Assembly (NCBI GenBank): GCA_020744425.1
Contig: JAGMUV010000010.1
Coordinates: forward strand, 620,001-684,000
Direction of reading: 5' to 3'
From: Dactylonectria macrodidyma
Taxonomy: Eukaryota > Ascomycota > Sordariomycetes > Hypocreales > Nectriaceae
DNA: 64,000 nucleotides
Part shown: in pieces, positions 47,320-58,332 of the stretch
Layout of the letters: the number at the start of each line of letters is the position of its first letter
Position numbering within the stretch: position 1 is the stretch's first letter
Notes under the pieces: generated by a model
Databases searched by the model: none
What the model saw: the letters and a program-made list of their open reading frames with translations, nothing else
Told to the model about the DNA's origin: nothing
Program-made: the position numbers and the translations under genes

Positions 47320-48499
47320 GTTGTAAAGCTCACGTAATGTGACTGCTGGGGACTGTGGCTTGTTCTTGCACTCGAAAGATTGAAAATTAGATCGGATCTT
47401 GGGTCTTACCATGGCACACCATGCCATTTAAATGTTTATTACAATACTGATTAATTCATAACGATAAAAGGAAAGTTATTGCATGATATGCTGGGACACA
47501 CGCTCCTATTCGTCCGCCAAGGGCCCGTTACATTGTCGGTGGATAGTGTGGATTACTACTCTGTATATAGTTGAAGAACATGTGCGCTACTGCAGTAATT
47601 AGTCTAGAACTAAGCTGGAAGATTGCATAAGAGCTATGCATGCTGGTAGAGCTGTCGGACTGGGTATAATGTCCGAGCCCCTAGCGTTATGGAGTCTCGT
47701 CTAGTCCGCGTCCTCGTATCTATTGGACGATTGCATCGTCGTCTTCCTATGCAGGATGTTATTTTTGGGCCTTCTGATTATATATATGGTGACTTAACAC
47801 AAGATTGAGTCAAGAATTTTAAACAAGACTACGGGGTATCGAGAACTTGATCGGCAGCACGAGGTGAGCTGGTTCATTGCCGTCGAAGAAGCCTGTCACA
47901 TATGATTACTCTATACAACGGACAATTTTAGCTCCAGGATTGATGCCGGACGATGATTTGTGACCGCAGTAGCGCCGTTGGATCCCCGCGTTCTAATAGA
48001 CTAAGGCTTTTCCCTGTACCCGGCGCACCCTTACTGCAGCATTCCCCAGACTGTGTGATTCGACAATCAGGGGAACTTAGCATCCCCAGATTCCACCCTA
48101 ATGGCTGAAAGGGCCGATTGCGTAGTCACAGGCTTCGTTTAACGAGCTATTTTGGTTAAAACTTCCTCGGATGTCGAGACGTCGACCCAGCAAGTCCGCG
48201 TATAGAGATCGAGTTGGCTTAGTGTAGGTAGAGGCCCACGCCACCTTGCCAACAAACCTATCCTTCAAGAGACAGGAAGTCAGTAATAACGGGAAATATA
48301 AGGATTCTAGGTCGTATCTACCCTGTAAACTTATTGACTCGAGTAGTTAAATGACCGTGAAAAATATGTTGGGGCAGGTAGAAAGAACAAACATCATGGC
48401 ACTGGCCATGGTAACTATAAAGGTATCTATTGGTCCGCTCCATTTTCTTCATGGCAGAGAAAAATCATCTCAAGTACAATCCTATCCTCAGTGCCTATA
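47320..48499. other. Divergent promoter region, sulfatase / GH3
   Basis: About 1.2 kb between two divergent genes. No coding frame. Contains the promoters of both; no specific operator recognised. Confidence 0.5.
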
Positions 48500-50975
48500 A
48501 TGGTTCTCTTGAGTATATTCCTATTTTTCCTTAGCCATGCAGTATTAAGTCCTATTCAGGATGATATTGCAGGTATGTTTAGTGTGCGGTTTCTGAGTCT
48601 TGTCGCCACTGGTCTAAGACGTTGCTTGCCCTCTAGCCCGCTATGTCTCATCTTTTCGAGATTAGGATACTGCTGAGTCAATGGCTAATGACTTTATATC
48701 TCGGCTGAACTTGTCTAAGAAAAGTAATATCATCACGGGCAAGTTGCAGCTCGGTTTGGGCGGCTGCATTAGAAATATTCTCCCCATCGAATGCATCGGC
48801 TTTCCTGGCGTATGCTTCCAAGATGGACCTAATGGTGTTAATATCGCGGACCTTACGAGTGTCTTCCCTTCTAGCTTGACAATAGGGGCGAGCTAGGATA
48901 AGAAGCTTATATATTAACGTAGAATGGCACTCGGGCAAGAGTTCAGAGCAAAGGGTATTGAAGTAGCACTAGGGTATGTACAAAATCCGGTCCATCCTGT
49001 AGGCTGTACTGACCAGTAGCGTAGGCCATCAGCCGGTCCTATTAGCAGACACGGTCTCAGAGGCCGAAACTGGGAAGGCTTTTCAATTGATCCCTATCTC
49101 TCAGGCATTGCTATGGATGCCACCATTCGAGGCATACAGTCTCAAGGTGTTCAAGCTTGTGCTAAATATATCGTTAGTAATGAGTAAGAGACTCAGTGAA
49201 GTTTCACCCTTCTTAAGAATGGCACTCGTATTAAGGCTATCTCGTCTAATATTAGCAACAGGACCCTACACGAGCTTTATCTCTGGCCATTTAGCAATAC
49301 AATCAAGGCTAGAGCTGTAAGTACAATATGCAGCTACAATCGCCTGAATCAGACCTATGCTTGCAAGAATCCAGCCCTGCTTAAGGGTTTGCTAAGAGAG
49401 CAGCTTGGATTTCGAGGATATATTATATCAGACTGGTTTATAACCCACTCAGGTTCTAAGTCTATTAATACTAGACTCAACATGAACATGCCTAGTGCGT
49501 ATAGCGCTAAGCTCACTACAACTGGGGAGAGCTACTAGGGCACAAACATCACCATCATAATTAAAGAGGGCTCTATTACTAAAAAACGCATTAATAAGAT
49601 AGTCTACCGCATCATATCTCCGTATTTCTACTTTGGCCAGGACCAGAATAACTTCCCAACTATCGATCTATCTTTATCATACACTTTTAGGGCATGGTCA
49701 AATGTCCTTAGCTTACTCCCGGGCCCTATTCCGAAGAGTCGGAATGTCCGAGCTAATTATGCCAAACTAATCCGCAAGATTGGAGCTAAAGTGACGGTTC
49801 TCTTAAAGAACGTTAACTCAACTCTTCCTCTAAAGGCTCCGCTTAACATCGGAGTGTTTAATAATGATACTACTAATCCCAGTAATGGCCTAACATTCAT
49901 CAAACTGTTTGAAGTTGGCACCCTTGACATCAGCGGTAGTGCAGGTACTATATGATATACGTATCTTGTCTCTCCTTTGGCCACTATCAAAGCTCGAGCA
50001 TAGAAAATTAGAGCTAGAGTTTAGCACATTCTTCGAAACTCGGTCCTCACAGCTAATGACTTCTTAAGCATCTACCCTATCCTAGATGTTTGCATCGTGT
50101 TTCTTAACACATATACTGCTAAAAATATAGACAGACATACCTATAAGGCGGATTAGAACTCTACGCTGGTCGTTACTAATATAGCGAATAAGTGCCTAAA
50201 AACGGTTATCGTTACGCACTCTGCTAGTATTAATTCCATAGCCTGGGCTAATAACACTAAGGTTAGCGCCATCCTGGCCGCTCATCTTCCCGGTCAAGAG
50301 TCCGGCCATACTATTGCTAACGTTCTTTAGGGAGACATTAACCCATCGGGCAAGCTTCCCTATTCCATCGCGAAGAACCCAGAAGACTATAATATCCCGA
50401 TCGTCAATCTGACGAAAGCGGAAGTTACATCTCTAACAGCATGGCAAGCAGAATTTACTGAAGGCCAGATGATTGATTACAAGCACTTCGATGCTGCTAG
50501 TATTAAGCCTCTATTTGAGTTTGGCTTCGGTTTGAGTTATACCCGCTTTACCATAAAGTCATAGCTCAAGGTTAAGAGACTTGCTTCATCGCTCAGTTCA
50601 AAGCCCGACGCTTCACTCACTATCCAGCCTGGAGGTAATCCTGACCTCTGGACGCCTGTCGTGCGAGTTCACATAACAATCACAAACACGGGATCAAGAA
50701 ATGGAGCGGCTATGCCTTAGCTATACGTATCTCTGCCCTAAGATTCTATGCCCAAAGGTACTCTAGTGCAAGTGTTAAGAGGGTTTGAAAAGTCCCAGCT
50801 CAAGCCAGGAGAGTCACGAGATGTTGAGTTCACATTGCTTAGGAGAGATATCAGCTACTGGGATACTGTGTCTCAACAGTGGGTAGTGCCTAAGGGAAAG
50901 ATTGGGTTGAGGGCTGGGTTCAGTTCCAGAGATATCAAAGCCAAAGCAGACCTCAACCTGAAACTGACAAGCTAA
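48500..50975 (+). pseudogene. GH3 beta-glucosidase, inactivated
   Basis: From ATG 48500 a signal peptide (MVLLSIFLFFLSHAVLS) and then the GH3 order: CFQDGPNGV, LGQEFRAKG, GRNWEGFSIDPYLSG, AMDATIRGIQSQGVQACAKY, CSYNRLNQTYACKN, GFRGYIISDW with the nucleophile Asp, the C-terminal alpha/beta domain, FEFGFGLSYT and a fibronectin-like end (RDISYWDTVSQQWVVP). At least ten in-frame TAG/TAA/TGA codons interrupt it, nearly all where CAG, CAA or CGA is expected (e.g. NE*ETQ*S for NEQETQR). Introns near 48572 and 48975 look spliceable. Length is close to the full 750-850 residues of the family. C-to-T decay as in the HET gene. Confidence 0.85.
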
Positions 50976-51721
50976 GAGCATCAGACTTATTGAAGCCTCG
51001 AGACTGCCTTTTTTTTTGGACCCCTACCAATCTCTTAAACGTACACTTCGTCTATAAAAGCAGTTCGCAGTAGAACCGCTTCTTTAATTCTACGACTTAA
51101 TTTATGAAAGGGCTATTAGGGTTTGCTCCCTTTTTTATATTCTTAGATAGATAAAAGCAACGCAATAGCTAGCATACAGTAGCTAGCATAACTAAATGCT
51201 ATACCCAGCACCAGAAAATACAATAAATATCAACCGTTGGGAATAGCTTTTTGGTCCACACTGATGTCAGACCTTGAGCTTGTCTTTGCCACCCATCTGG
51301 ACCCCTCTCTGTGACCTTGATAGCCATTCTTGAAAAACCTGTCCTCGGCCACCGCATGGAACCACAGCCGTCTCGGTCAAGCCAACAAGTCAGGATAGCT
51401 TCCTCCCTCACTCACACACTTAGGCAACGTGAGATGGGGGGTCTTGGGTTTAGAGAAAAGGAAAAATATAATCTATCTCGCAAGGCCTGTTACCTATGAG
51501 ATAATGAACCCATGTATAGGAATCGGACACGCTGTATGGGATGGAGACTTTCATATCAGTGTTTCTGCTACTGGGATGCTGTCTGCTGTTTTCCCTTCAC
51601 ACCCCCATCATAAACGGCTTGCTGCGAGGGTGGATTAGATATCCTCGAAGACGTTATTATTGACTAAGGATCCGATCGCCATGCCAACAAAGACCAAAAT
51701 AGTCGTAGAATGAAGTCTCTT
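50976..51721. other. Convergent 3' region
   Basis: About 750 bp with no supported gene. A T-run (51009-51018) and a TATAAAAG at 51054-51061 are present. Confidence 0.4.
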
Positions 51722-52843
51722 TTAAACCGTCTTAAGAAGCTGAATGATCCATTCTACCGCCTGCCTGCTCTCCTTCAAGCCAAACTTATAGGCCATTGGA
51801 AAACAGTGCATTTGCCCGTGCCATGAGAGCCACTCTCCTTCAATGCCCGCTTGCTTGCACTTTTCACGAAACGCGACGGCTTCCGGTGCCAAAACGTCGT
51901 ACGATCCCGTAACCCCGTGGATCTTGGCACCATGTCGTACCAATGGTCCGAGGTCTGCTAGGATTGGAGAGACGCGGGGATCTTCGAAACTCCAATCCCA
52001 GCGGTGGTGATGACCGTCTCCCGCGAGCTCCGTAGCCTCACTGGACTCCCTCGCGATCGGGCCGGGACACCAAGTAGATGCTGTAGAGTTGATGAATGAG
52101 TGTGACAGGATAGGATCGACCTTTTCCACCTGCTGAATTTCAAGGGCTTCGTGACGAAGATCCGTGGTAGGGCTGATGGCTAGGATCGCCGCAGGCGGTT
52201 TCACCGTCTCATCCTTCCACGTGAGCAGTGTCCATGTCACCAAAGACAAGGCCAGGTTTCCTCCCGAACTGTCTCCCGCCACTACCACGACCTCTCCAGC
52301 TTCCGTCGACTGCCGCATCAATTCCTTGTATGCCTTCCCTATTAGGGGGTAGGCAACTGAGACGGGATTCTTGGGCGCCAACGGATAAGAAACAATAGTG
52401 ACTTTTGTGTTGGGCAATTCGCAGGCGAGACGGGTACAGAAAGCCCAGTGGCTATCGCTCGGCGGCATTTGCCATCCTCCACCCGCAAAGTAGAGAATCC
52501 TGCAACGGTGGCCTCTGGCTTTGTCGTTTCCTCGCTGCGAAGTCTTCGTCTTTTGGGTCAAATCATATACCCAAACTCCGTCGAGTTCAGTCCCATGAAC
52601 GTGGCATTTTTTCTTGGCCCTGCGAGGCTCAGTCAGTCGAGTAGACTTCGGGGCCTCGTGTTTAGCTTTGGCCAATCCAGGTCTGAATGGTCTGATGGCG
52701 GCATGTAGCAGGCGGGTCATCAGATATCTATCACTGCGCTCATGGACAGTAAGTCTTGAGGATTGAGCTGTGGTGCTGAGTGGCTGCGTCTCTCTGGCCG
52801 TTATATGGGGGTCGTGCTGACCATGATGGGCGGTCGTGGTCAT
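51722..52843 (-). CDS. Alpha/beta-hydrolase, hormone-sensitive-lipase (fold-3) esterase
   Basis: 373 aa in one exon from ATG 52843. The catalytic triad is complete: S192 in GDSSGG (190-195), D316 in GSYDVLAPE and H346 in HGQMHCF. The oxyanion loop is FAGGGW (119-124) instead of the usual HGGG. The family hydrolyses short-chain esters and, in fungi, often takes part in detoxification or secondary metabolism. There is no signal peptide; the first 40 residues are hydrophilic and Thr/Ser/His-rich, so the true start may be the internal Met at 42 (MTRLLHAAI). Substrate unknown. Confidence 0.85.
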   Translation of the reverse strand: MTTTAHHGQHDPHITARETQPLSTTAQSSRLTVHERSDRYLMTRLLHAAIRPFRPGLAKAKHEAPKSTRLTEPRRAKKKCHVHGTELDGVWVYDLTQKTKTSQRGNDKARGHRCRILYFAGGGWQMPPSDSHWAFCTRLACELPNTKVTIVSYPLAPKNPVSVAYPLIGKAYKELMRQSTEAGEVVVVAGDSSGGNLALSLVTWTLLTWKDETVKPPAAILAISPTTDLRHEALEIQQVEKVDPILSHSFINSTASTWCPGPIARESSEATELAGDGHHHRWDWSFEDPRVSPILADLGPLVRHGAKIHGVTGSYDVLAPEAVAFREKCKQAGIEGEWLSWHGQMHCFPMAYKFGLKESRQAVEWIIQLLKTV

Positions 52844-53336
52844 TTGCCGTGTCGTCGGGTGAATTGATACAGTAAATGGACTTGGAACAGTCGCATCTGA
52901 CGGTTAAAATCCCGCCGTATTGTTTTTCGTTTAATTAATATAGAATACAACCTCAGAGATCGTCGTTTCGTTGCAATTGACAGGGTCCTGACCTCGGCCT
53001 GATCAGCGCTAAGAGTCCACGACGTCATAAGCAGCATGATGTCATTACCAGAAATGGCTTGTTCTGATAAGATATAATCTTATCACAGACATGGCGTCTC
53101 CCTTTTCAAATCCTCCCAGGACCAAACCTGATAAGGCACTCTACAATATTGCTATATTCTATTTCGCTGTCGCGACTGATTTCAAAGTGGTAGAGTGTCA
53201 GTCCCACGATACCAAGCCCGTAAGTAGACCGGACATTGCTACGTGTTTTCAGCAATAGAGTCACAAAGTCGATACCATAATAAATTGCATAGAATCTCAA
53301 AAGTTCCCAGTAACCAAGACATCCAGGATAAATGGC
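52844..53336. other. Intergenic, no gene seen
   Basis: About 490 bp between the esterase start and the TPR-CHAT stop. Small frames only. Confidence 0.45.
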
Positions 53337-56300
53337 CTACGCCCCAAAGTGAACGTACGGGACCCAGAAGTTTGCCAAGTATCCTTTGCGATCCTTAACA
53401 ACAACCTTTTTCGTGTTTCTTACCTTTTTGTTACCATCAAGGCCCTCGTCACGCAGCTTTCTAAGAGCTTTATGAAGTCCTCGGCTAACTGCTGCATCTG
53501 TCATCCCTTCTTTATGCAACGTCTCGTACAAGCAGGTTGCCACCTCGACACAGTGCTTATCCGAAACATCCCAGAGCGTTCCAATGACATGTCTAAATCC
53601 TGCGGATTGAAAGGCGCTGACAAGATGGATCGATTCGTCAGACAAACTCGCTGCTTCGGTAGCCCCAGTCGAACAGGCGGAGAGATAGGCGAGGAACGGG
53701 GGACTTTCTTGTAGTCGACTTTCGCGTAGATCTCCGACCGTCAGCGGCTCCGTTTTCCAATCATCCAAGAGCAAATGGCTTTTTGAAGGCTCCTTTCTGT
53801 CTAAATGCCCATGGCCTGCAAAGTGGAATACCTTGCATCCCTTCAAGTGTGTGAGGACATCGTCCCTGCGCTTCGGGGGAATGATCGGATGTAGCGAGAG
53901 AGACGGGCATTTCTCCTCGACCATTTCTACCTCTGCCCTTGCGAACGGGAGGTTTTTGCTTTGTCCTAATTCATGTGTTGTCTCCATGGCAATTAGGACG
54001 GCAGAGTCCATTTGCGGCTGTGTCGCAGGCTGTCGACGGCCATGCATCAATGCCTTGACGGACGACGCATATGATGAGACAACCCTATCCATCACCCTCT
54101 CGCCTGCTTCCATCTGGTGACCAGCAGCATGTAGTGGAAACTGGCTTAGAGTCCCGGTGGGAATCCACCACACGTGAGGCCAGTTGTCATCGGAGACTGT
54201 GTCTTTCAATCCTAGCGCATTTAAGCAAGGGGAGCAAATAGCATCCCACAGCCATTCCAGTAAGAAGGCCAGTTGGGAAGCGTCTTGCAGATGTACCACT
54301 CGTTTCATTACATCATCCAATGTTAGGTGAGGCAATTCAATCACCCTGATATCATCCTTCTCTATTAGAAACGCGTCGCAGCGATGAGAGCTTGTGTTGA
54401 TGACAACAATTGGGTCTGGAGTCGCCGCAGCCATGATATCTTGGACAGTTGCAGGTTTGAGGAAGCGGTGGAATCCAGGCTGATGACGGATTTTCTCGAT
54501 GAGCATGTTGAATGCTTGGTCCGCTTCACGACGCCGTCTACGTCGCGATTCCCGAAACAAGACATCTTCAGAAGGCAAAGGCGTCGAGCCTTCTGTGTAA
54601 GAATCAAGCGTGTCCCGAAGGGAAGTGAATTTCTTCGCGAGTTCCGGCTCCTTGAGCTTGAGATCGGAAATGTCTCCGCGCATATCCATCAATACACCAG
54701 CAATGACGCCACGACCGAGCTCAAGGAGACGCAAGGCGCTTTGGGGGGTCTTTCCAGCACTCAAGGAAACCGCTGCCGCCTCTGAAGCCAGGCCCGGAAA
54801 GTCGGCGAGCAAACCCTGCATGTCCATATATGCCAGTGATCGCGGGTTCACCATGGGGAGGAGTGAGACGGCTCCACGCAGGAGCTGGCATGCCTCGTCC
54901 CACCTTTGTTGCGAGACGAGGTTGTCGGCGGCGGCCTGAGCCAGTGGAATGCGAAGATGTGGTGGAGCAGATATGCAATGCCATCCCGCAGTGTATGCCG
55001 CGGTCTGTCCATTTAAGTCATCCTCTGAACCCCTTCGCTTGAATCGCTTTCCGAGCAAGTTTCCAAGGTTCCTCAGATGGCTCCCATAATCTGGATGGCC
55101 CTGGATTGCATTACGTACCGCCTCAGTGTTAAGATCGATTGCTCGGTCCAAGTCATCCAATGATCCCATTCGATCGAACCGCTGGCTGAACTCGGAACCA
55201 AGGTTGCTCAGATACACTGGCCGATTCGGGTGGTCTTGAGGGATGGCGTTTAATCCTTTAGTGGTGGCCTCAATCGCACGCTCCAAGTCGTCCAATGACC
55301 CATTCCGCTCAGATCTCATACCAAATAGGATTCCAAGGTTGGTTAGAAAGCCCGCGCTATCAGGATGATCTGGCGGTGCCAATTCCACCGCCTTAAGCGT
55401 AACCTCGATAGCGTCGTTCAAGTCCTCCATTGACCCCGTACGCTGGAAACGCGCAGTCAACCGGCGACCAAGACTATTTAAATAGCCCATATACCTCCAT
55501 TCACCCGCAGGCGCAATCTCTATTGCGTCTCTAGCTACATCAACAGCGTGATTCAAGTCGTCAAGCAAACCTATTCTTTCGAATCGGATGCCAAGGCGAT
55601 TTGAGAGATTGTGTAGGTAGAGAGCACGATTCCTGTGGTCTGATGACACAGTTTTCACTGCTTCAAAAGCAACCTCGACTGCCCGTTCTAGGTCGTCACC
55701 GGATCCCAGGTGCTCGTATCGGATCCCTAGCAAGACCGAGAGGTTGTTCAACCGACTTGTATAATTGGGGTGCCCTTCGGTAGTTGCGTCAACGGCATTC
55801 GATACAAAAATAATGGCACTATCCAAGTCTTCGAAAGAGCCCTTCCGATTAAATCGCTCGCTCAACCAATTGCCAATATTGCTCAAGTATGCAGCATTCG
55901 CAGGGTGATCTTGAGGTTGTGCATTTTGTCCTTCAGCGGCAAGTTGAATAGCGCGATCAAGATCGTGTAACGATCCCAATCGTGTAAATCGTGTACCATA
56001 CCAGTTTGCAAGATTGATCAAGCGGTCTGGCCGCTTAGGGTGGATCTCGGGTGTTGCATTGATTGCCTCACTTGTAAGATCGATAGCCCGATTTAGGTCT
56101 TCTATCAATCCTGTATGATCAAACCGGTGATAAAGCTGCGTTCCAAGGTTGCTTAAAAGCGTCGCACGATTTGGTTCATTTTGCGGCATTCCTTCTACTG
56201 CTGTGCTTGCCAATTCGATGGCTCGGTTGAGGTCGTGCAATGATGCTGTCTGTTCAAATCTTTTTCCGAACCAATTTGCGGCATTGCTTAAGCAGAGCGT

Positions 56301-57363
56301 TCGGTGGGTATAGTTTCGAGGCATACTGTCGACTGCCTCGGTAGTAAGATGAACGGAAGATTCCAAGTCGTCTTGCGTTCCCGTCTGCTCAAACCGTTTC
56401 CCGAGGCTATTTCCAAGGTTGCTTAAATAAATAGCGCGATTGGGGTCATCTAGGCGCAAAATATTCACTGCCCTAGTCGCGAAGTCGATAGAGTGATTCA
56501 AGTCGTCGATGAATCCTGTTTGATCAAATCTCATACCAAAAAAGCTTCCAAGGTTGATCCAATCGGTCGCAAGATTGGGGTAATCTGGAGGCAAGGTATC
56601 AAGTGCACTTGTTGCAATTTCAATTGCCCGGGTCAAGTCATCGATGGACCCCTTCCGCTGAAATCGGAGACCGAGATTAGATGCAAGATCTCCCACCAGA
56701 GCATGATCAGGTTTGTCCTGCGGTATGGAGCCTAACTTGTCACTCGCAATCTTAATGGCACGGTCTAGGTCATTCATCGCCCCTGTTCTCCTCGATCGCC
56801 TGGTGAGAAAGCCTTCCAGGCTCACACGACTTATGAGGTCCACAGAACTGTTTTGATGCTCAGCCTTTACTATCCCGTCTCCAGGGTAGTTGATGCGACC
56901 CATAGTCCTGTCCCGGATTGGCAGCTGGCTCGTTCTGTGGCGCACACCAACACGTTAGCAAATTTCCCCCTTTTGATCTGGCGACCTAAAAGTTGTTCTT
57001 ATCAAATGAGATCGTGATGGGAGATAAAACTCACTGAGCTCTGGATGTTGTAGGTTTCTTGTTTGCTTGGTCTGAGTAACGGACCAACACAGCCGACATC
57101 ATGTCAAGAATGTTAGACCACCGGTGGGAATCCGGGTGAGCGACCGGCGTATTGTCAGCCAACTCCTTGGCGCGCTGAGCGGCGTGCGCAAGGTGTTTAG
57201 TAGAGAAAGTCCTTTGGAAGATGATGAAAAGAACGTAGATGTGTACTTCCACCTCCTTATCGCGAGTTGTCTCTCGATAAGACTTTTCAAGGGCATGGAG
57301 GTCATTGTCGCTCATGGCCTGGAGGGTGGAGACCATTTCTGGCTCGATATTGAAATGTTCCAT
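53337..57363 (-). CDS. TPR-CHAT protease (caspase-fold)
   Basis: 1308 aa from two exons (57035-57363 and 53337-56934) with a 100-bp intron; the codon CA|A joins in phase. The N-terminal domain (MEHFNIEPEMVSTLQAMSD) is followed by thirteen 45-residue TPR-like repeats (about 56774 to 55020) with consensus DDL-RAI--A--AV, then HP-RA-YL-NLG--L--RF-RTGS. A helical linker leads to a C-terminal CHAT domain, a caspase-fold peptidase related to separase. The catalytic His lies in FHFAGHGHLD (near residue 1148) and the Cys in AYLSACSTGA (near 1197), both intact; GTLWDVSD follows as usual. The start could also be at 57390. It shares a divergent promoter with the caspase at 58333. Role inferred: signal-dependent protease. 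Confidence 0.9.
55020..56774 (-). repeat. Thirteen 135-bp repeats coding TPR-like units
   Basis: Each unit codes 45 residues starting near DDL-RAI and ending near RF-RTGS. DNA copies are diverged (no unit is a near-perfect duplicate), and none has RIP stops. Confidence 0.85.
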
Positions 57364-58332
57364 CCTGAAAACGAGATGGTTGGCTGTCAAATGTAGCTCT
57401 CACTCCTGCGGACCGTGAACTAATATCCTTGGTTGATGTATTGTAAGAAATGGCGTGCTTGGATGGTTCAGCGGTGCACCCATAAATCCCAGTGTAGCGG
57501 AGCAGTGACCAAATCCGTGTATTCTTCTGATACATTGATATCTTAACTTGCCTTTGTGGCAGCGACTTGCTCGCCTCGAATGAGCGGATAGCCCTACCTC
57601 AGATATATTGACATTGTCAGATGACCTTAAATCCCTCACGACAAAAAGAAGGGGTGGAGGGCATCCTGTATCGACACAATCACAGGACACAGGATTCGCA
57701 TCCGACGGCGCTAAATTGTAGCCAAAATTGAAGAACCAATAAGGAATGAATTCATCCACCCTCCTTTCTTTGATAGGATATCCTATGGGAAGATTAAAAT
57801 CTCACCCGCATAAGCTGAGCCTGCCATGGCTCATATGAGTGGTGATAATTTAGATGCCCCGGTGAAGGGCTGGTCGCCTTGTGCAAGGGGTCCCACTAGT
57901 GCACCAACGGAACATCTCAAGACTCAAAGCCTCCGCTGGCGGCGATAACAGAAGAGACACACAGTGAAGACGGCTAGTTGATGCATTGCTATGGGGTGGT
58001 TCAAAATACTTAGCCTCGACTTCAAGGGTTGACCAAGGTATCGAAATCCGAAAAGCAAGCCGGAAACAGTGCCGTAGCTAATTATGATATTGTCTTTAGC
58101 GTTGGACGCCTCTTTTGATCAGGTGCATGGGGGCTGAAATGATACGCCTCTCTACAGGGTCTCTCATGCAGATGGGGCATTTCGGGCAGGCAGCCATTTG
58201 CCTTGCCGTAGGTTTCCCCAATCGATGTTGCAAATTAGCGGCTATTGATTTCTACTCCTCATTTTCCTTGTGCTAGGTTACAACGGACTACTTCTCCCTT
58301 CCAGTCTACTACTACTATCATCTATCTATTCA
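57364..58332. promoter_or_regulatory. Shared divergent promoter of TPR-CHAT and caspase genes
   Basis: About 970 bp between two opposed start codons. It probably drives both genes. An acceptor-like TTTTCAG directly before ATG 57363 allows an intron in the 5' UTR of the CHAT gene. No specific factor site identified. Confidence 0.5.

Noticed and set aside
55020..56774. Regular 135-bp repeats as a CRISPR-like or satellite array
   Set aside because: They are fully coding in one frame and give TPR-like units inside a 1308-residue protein.
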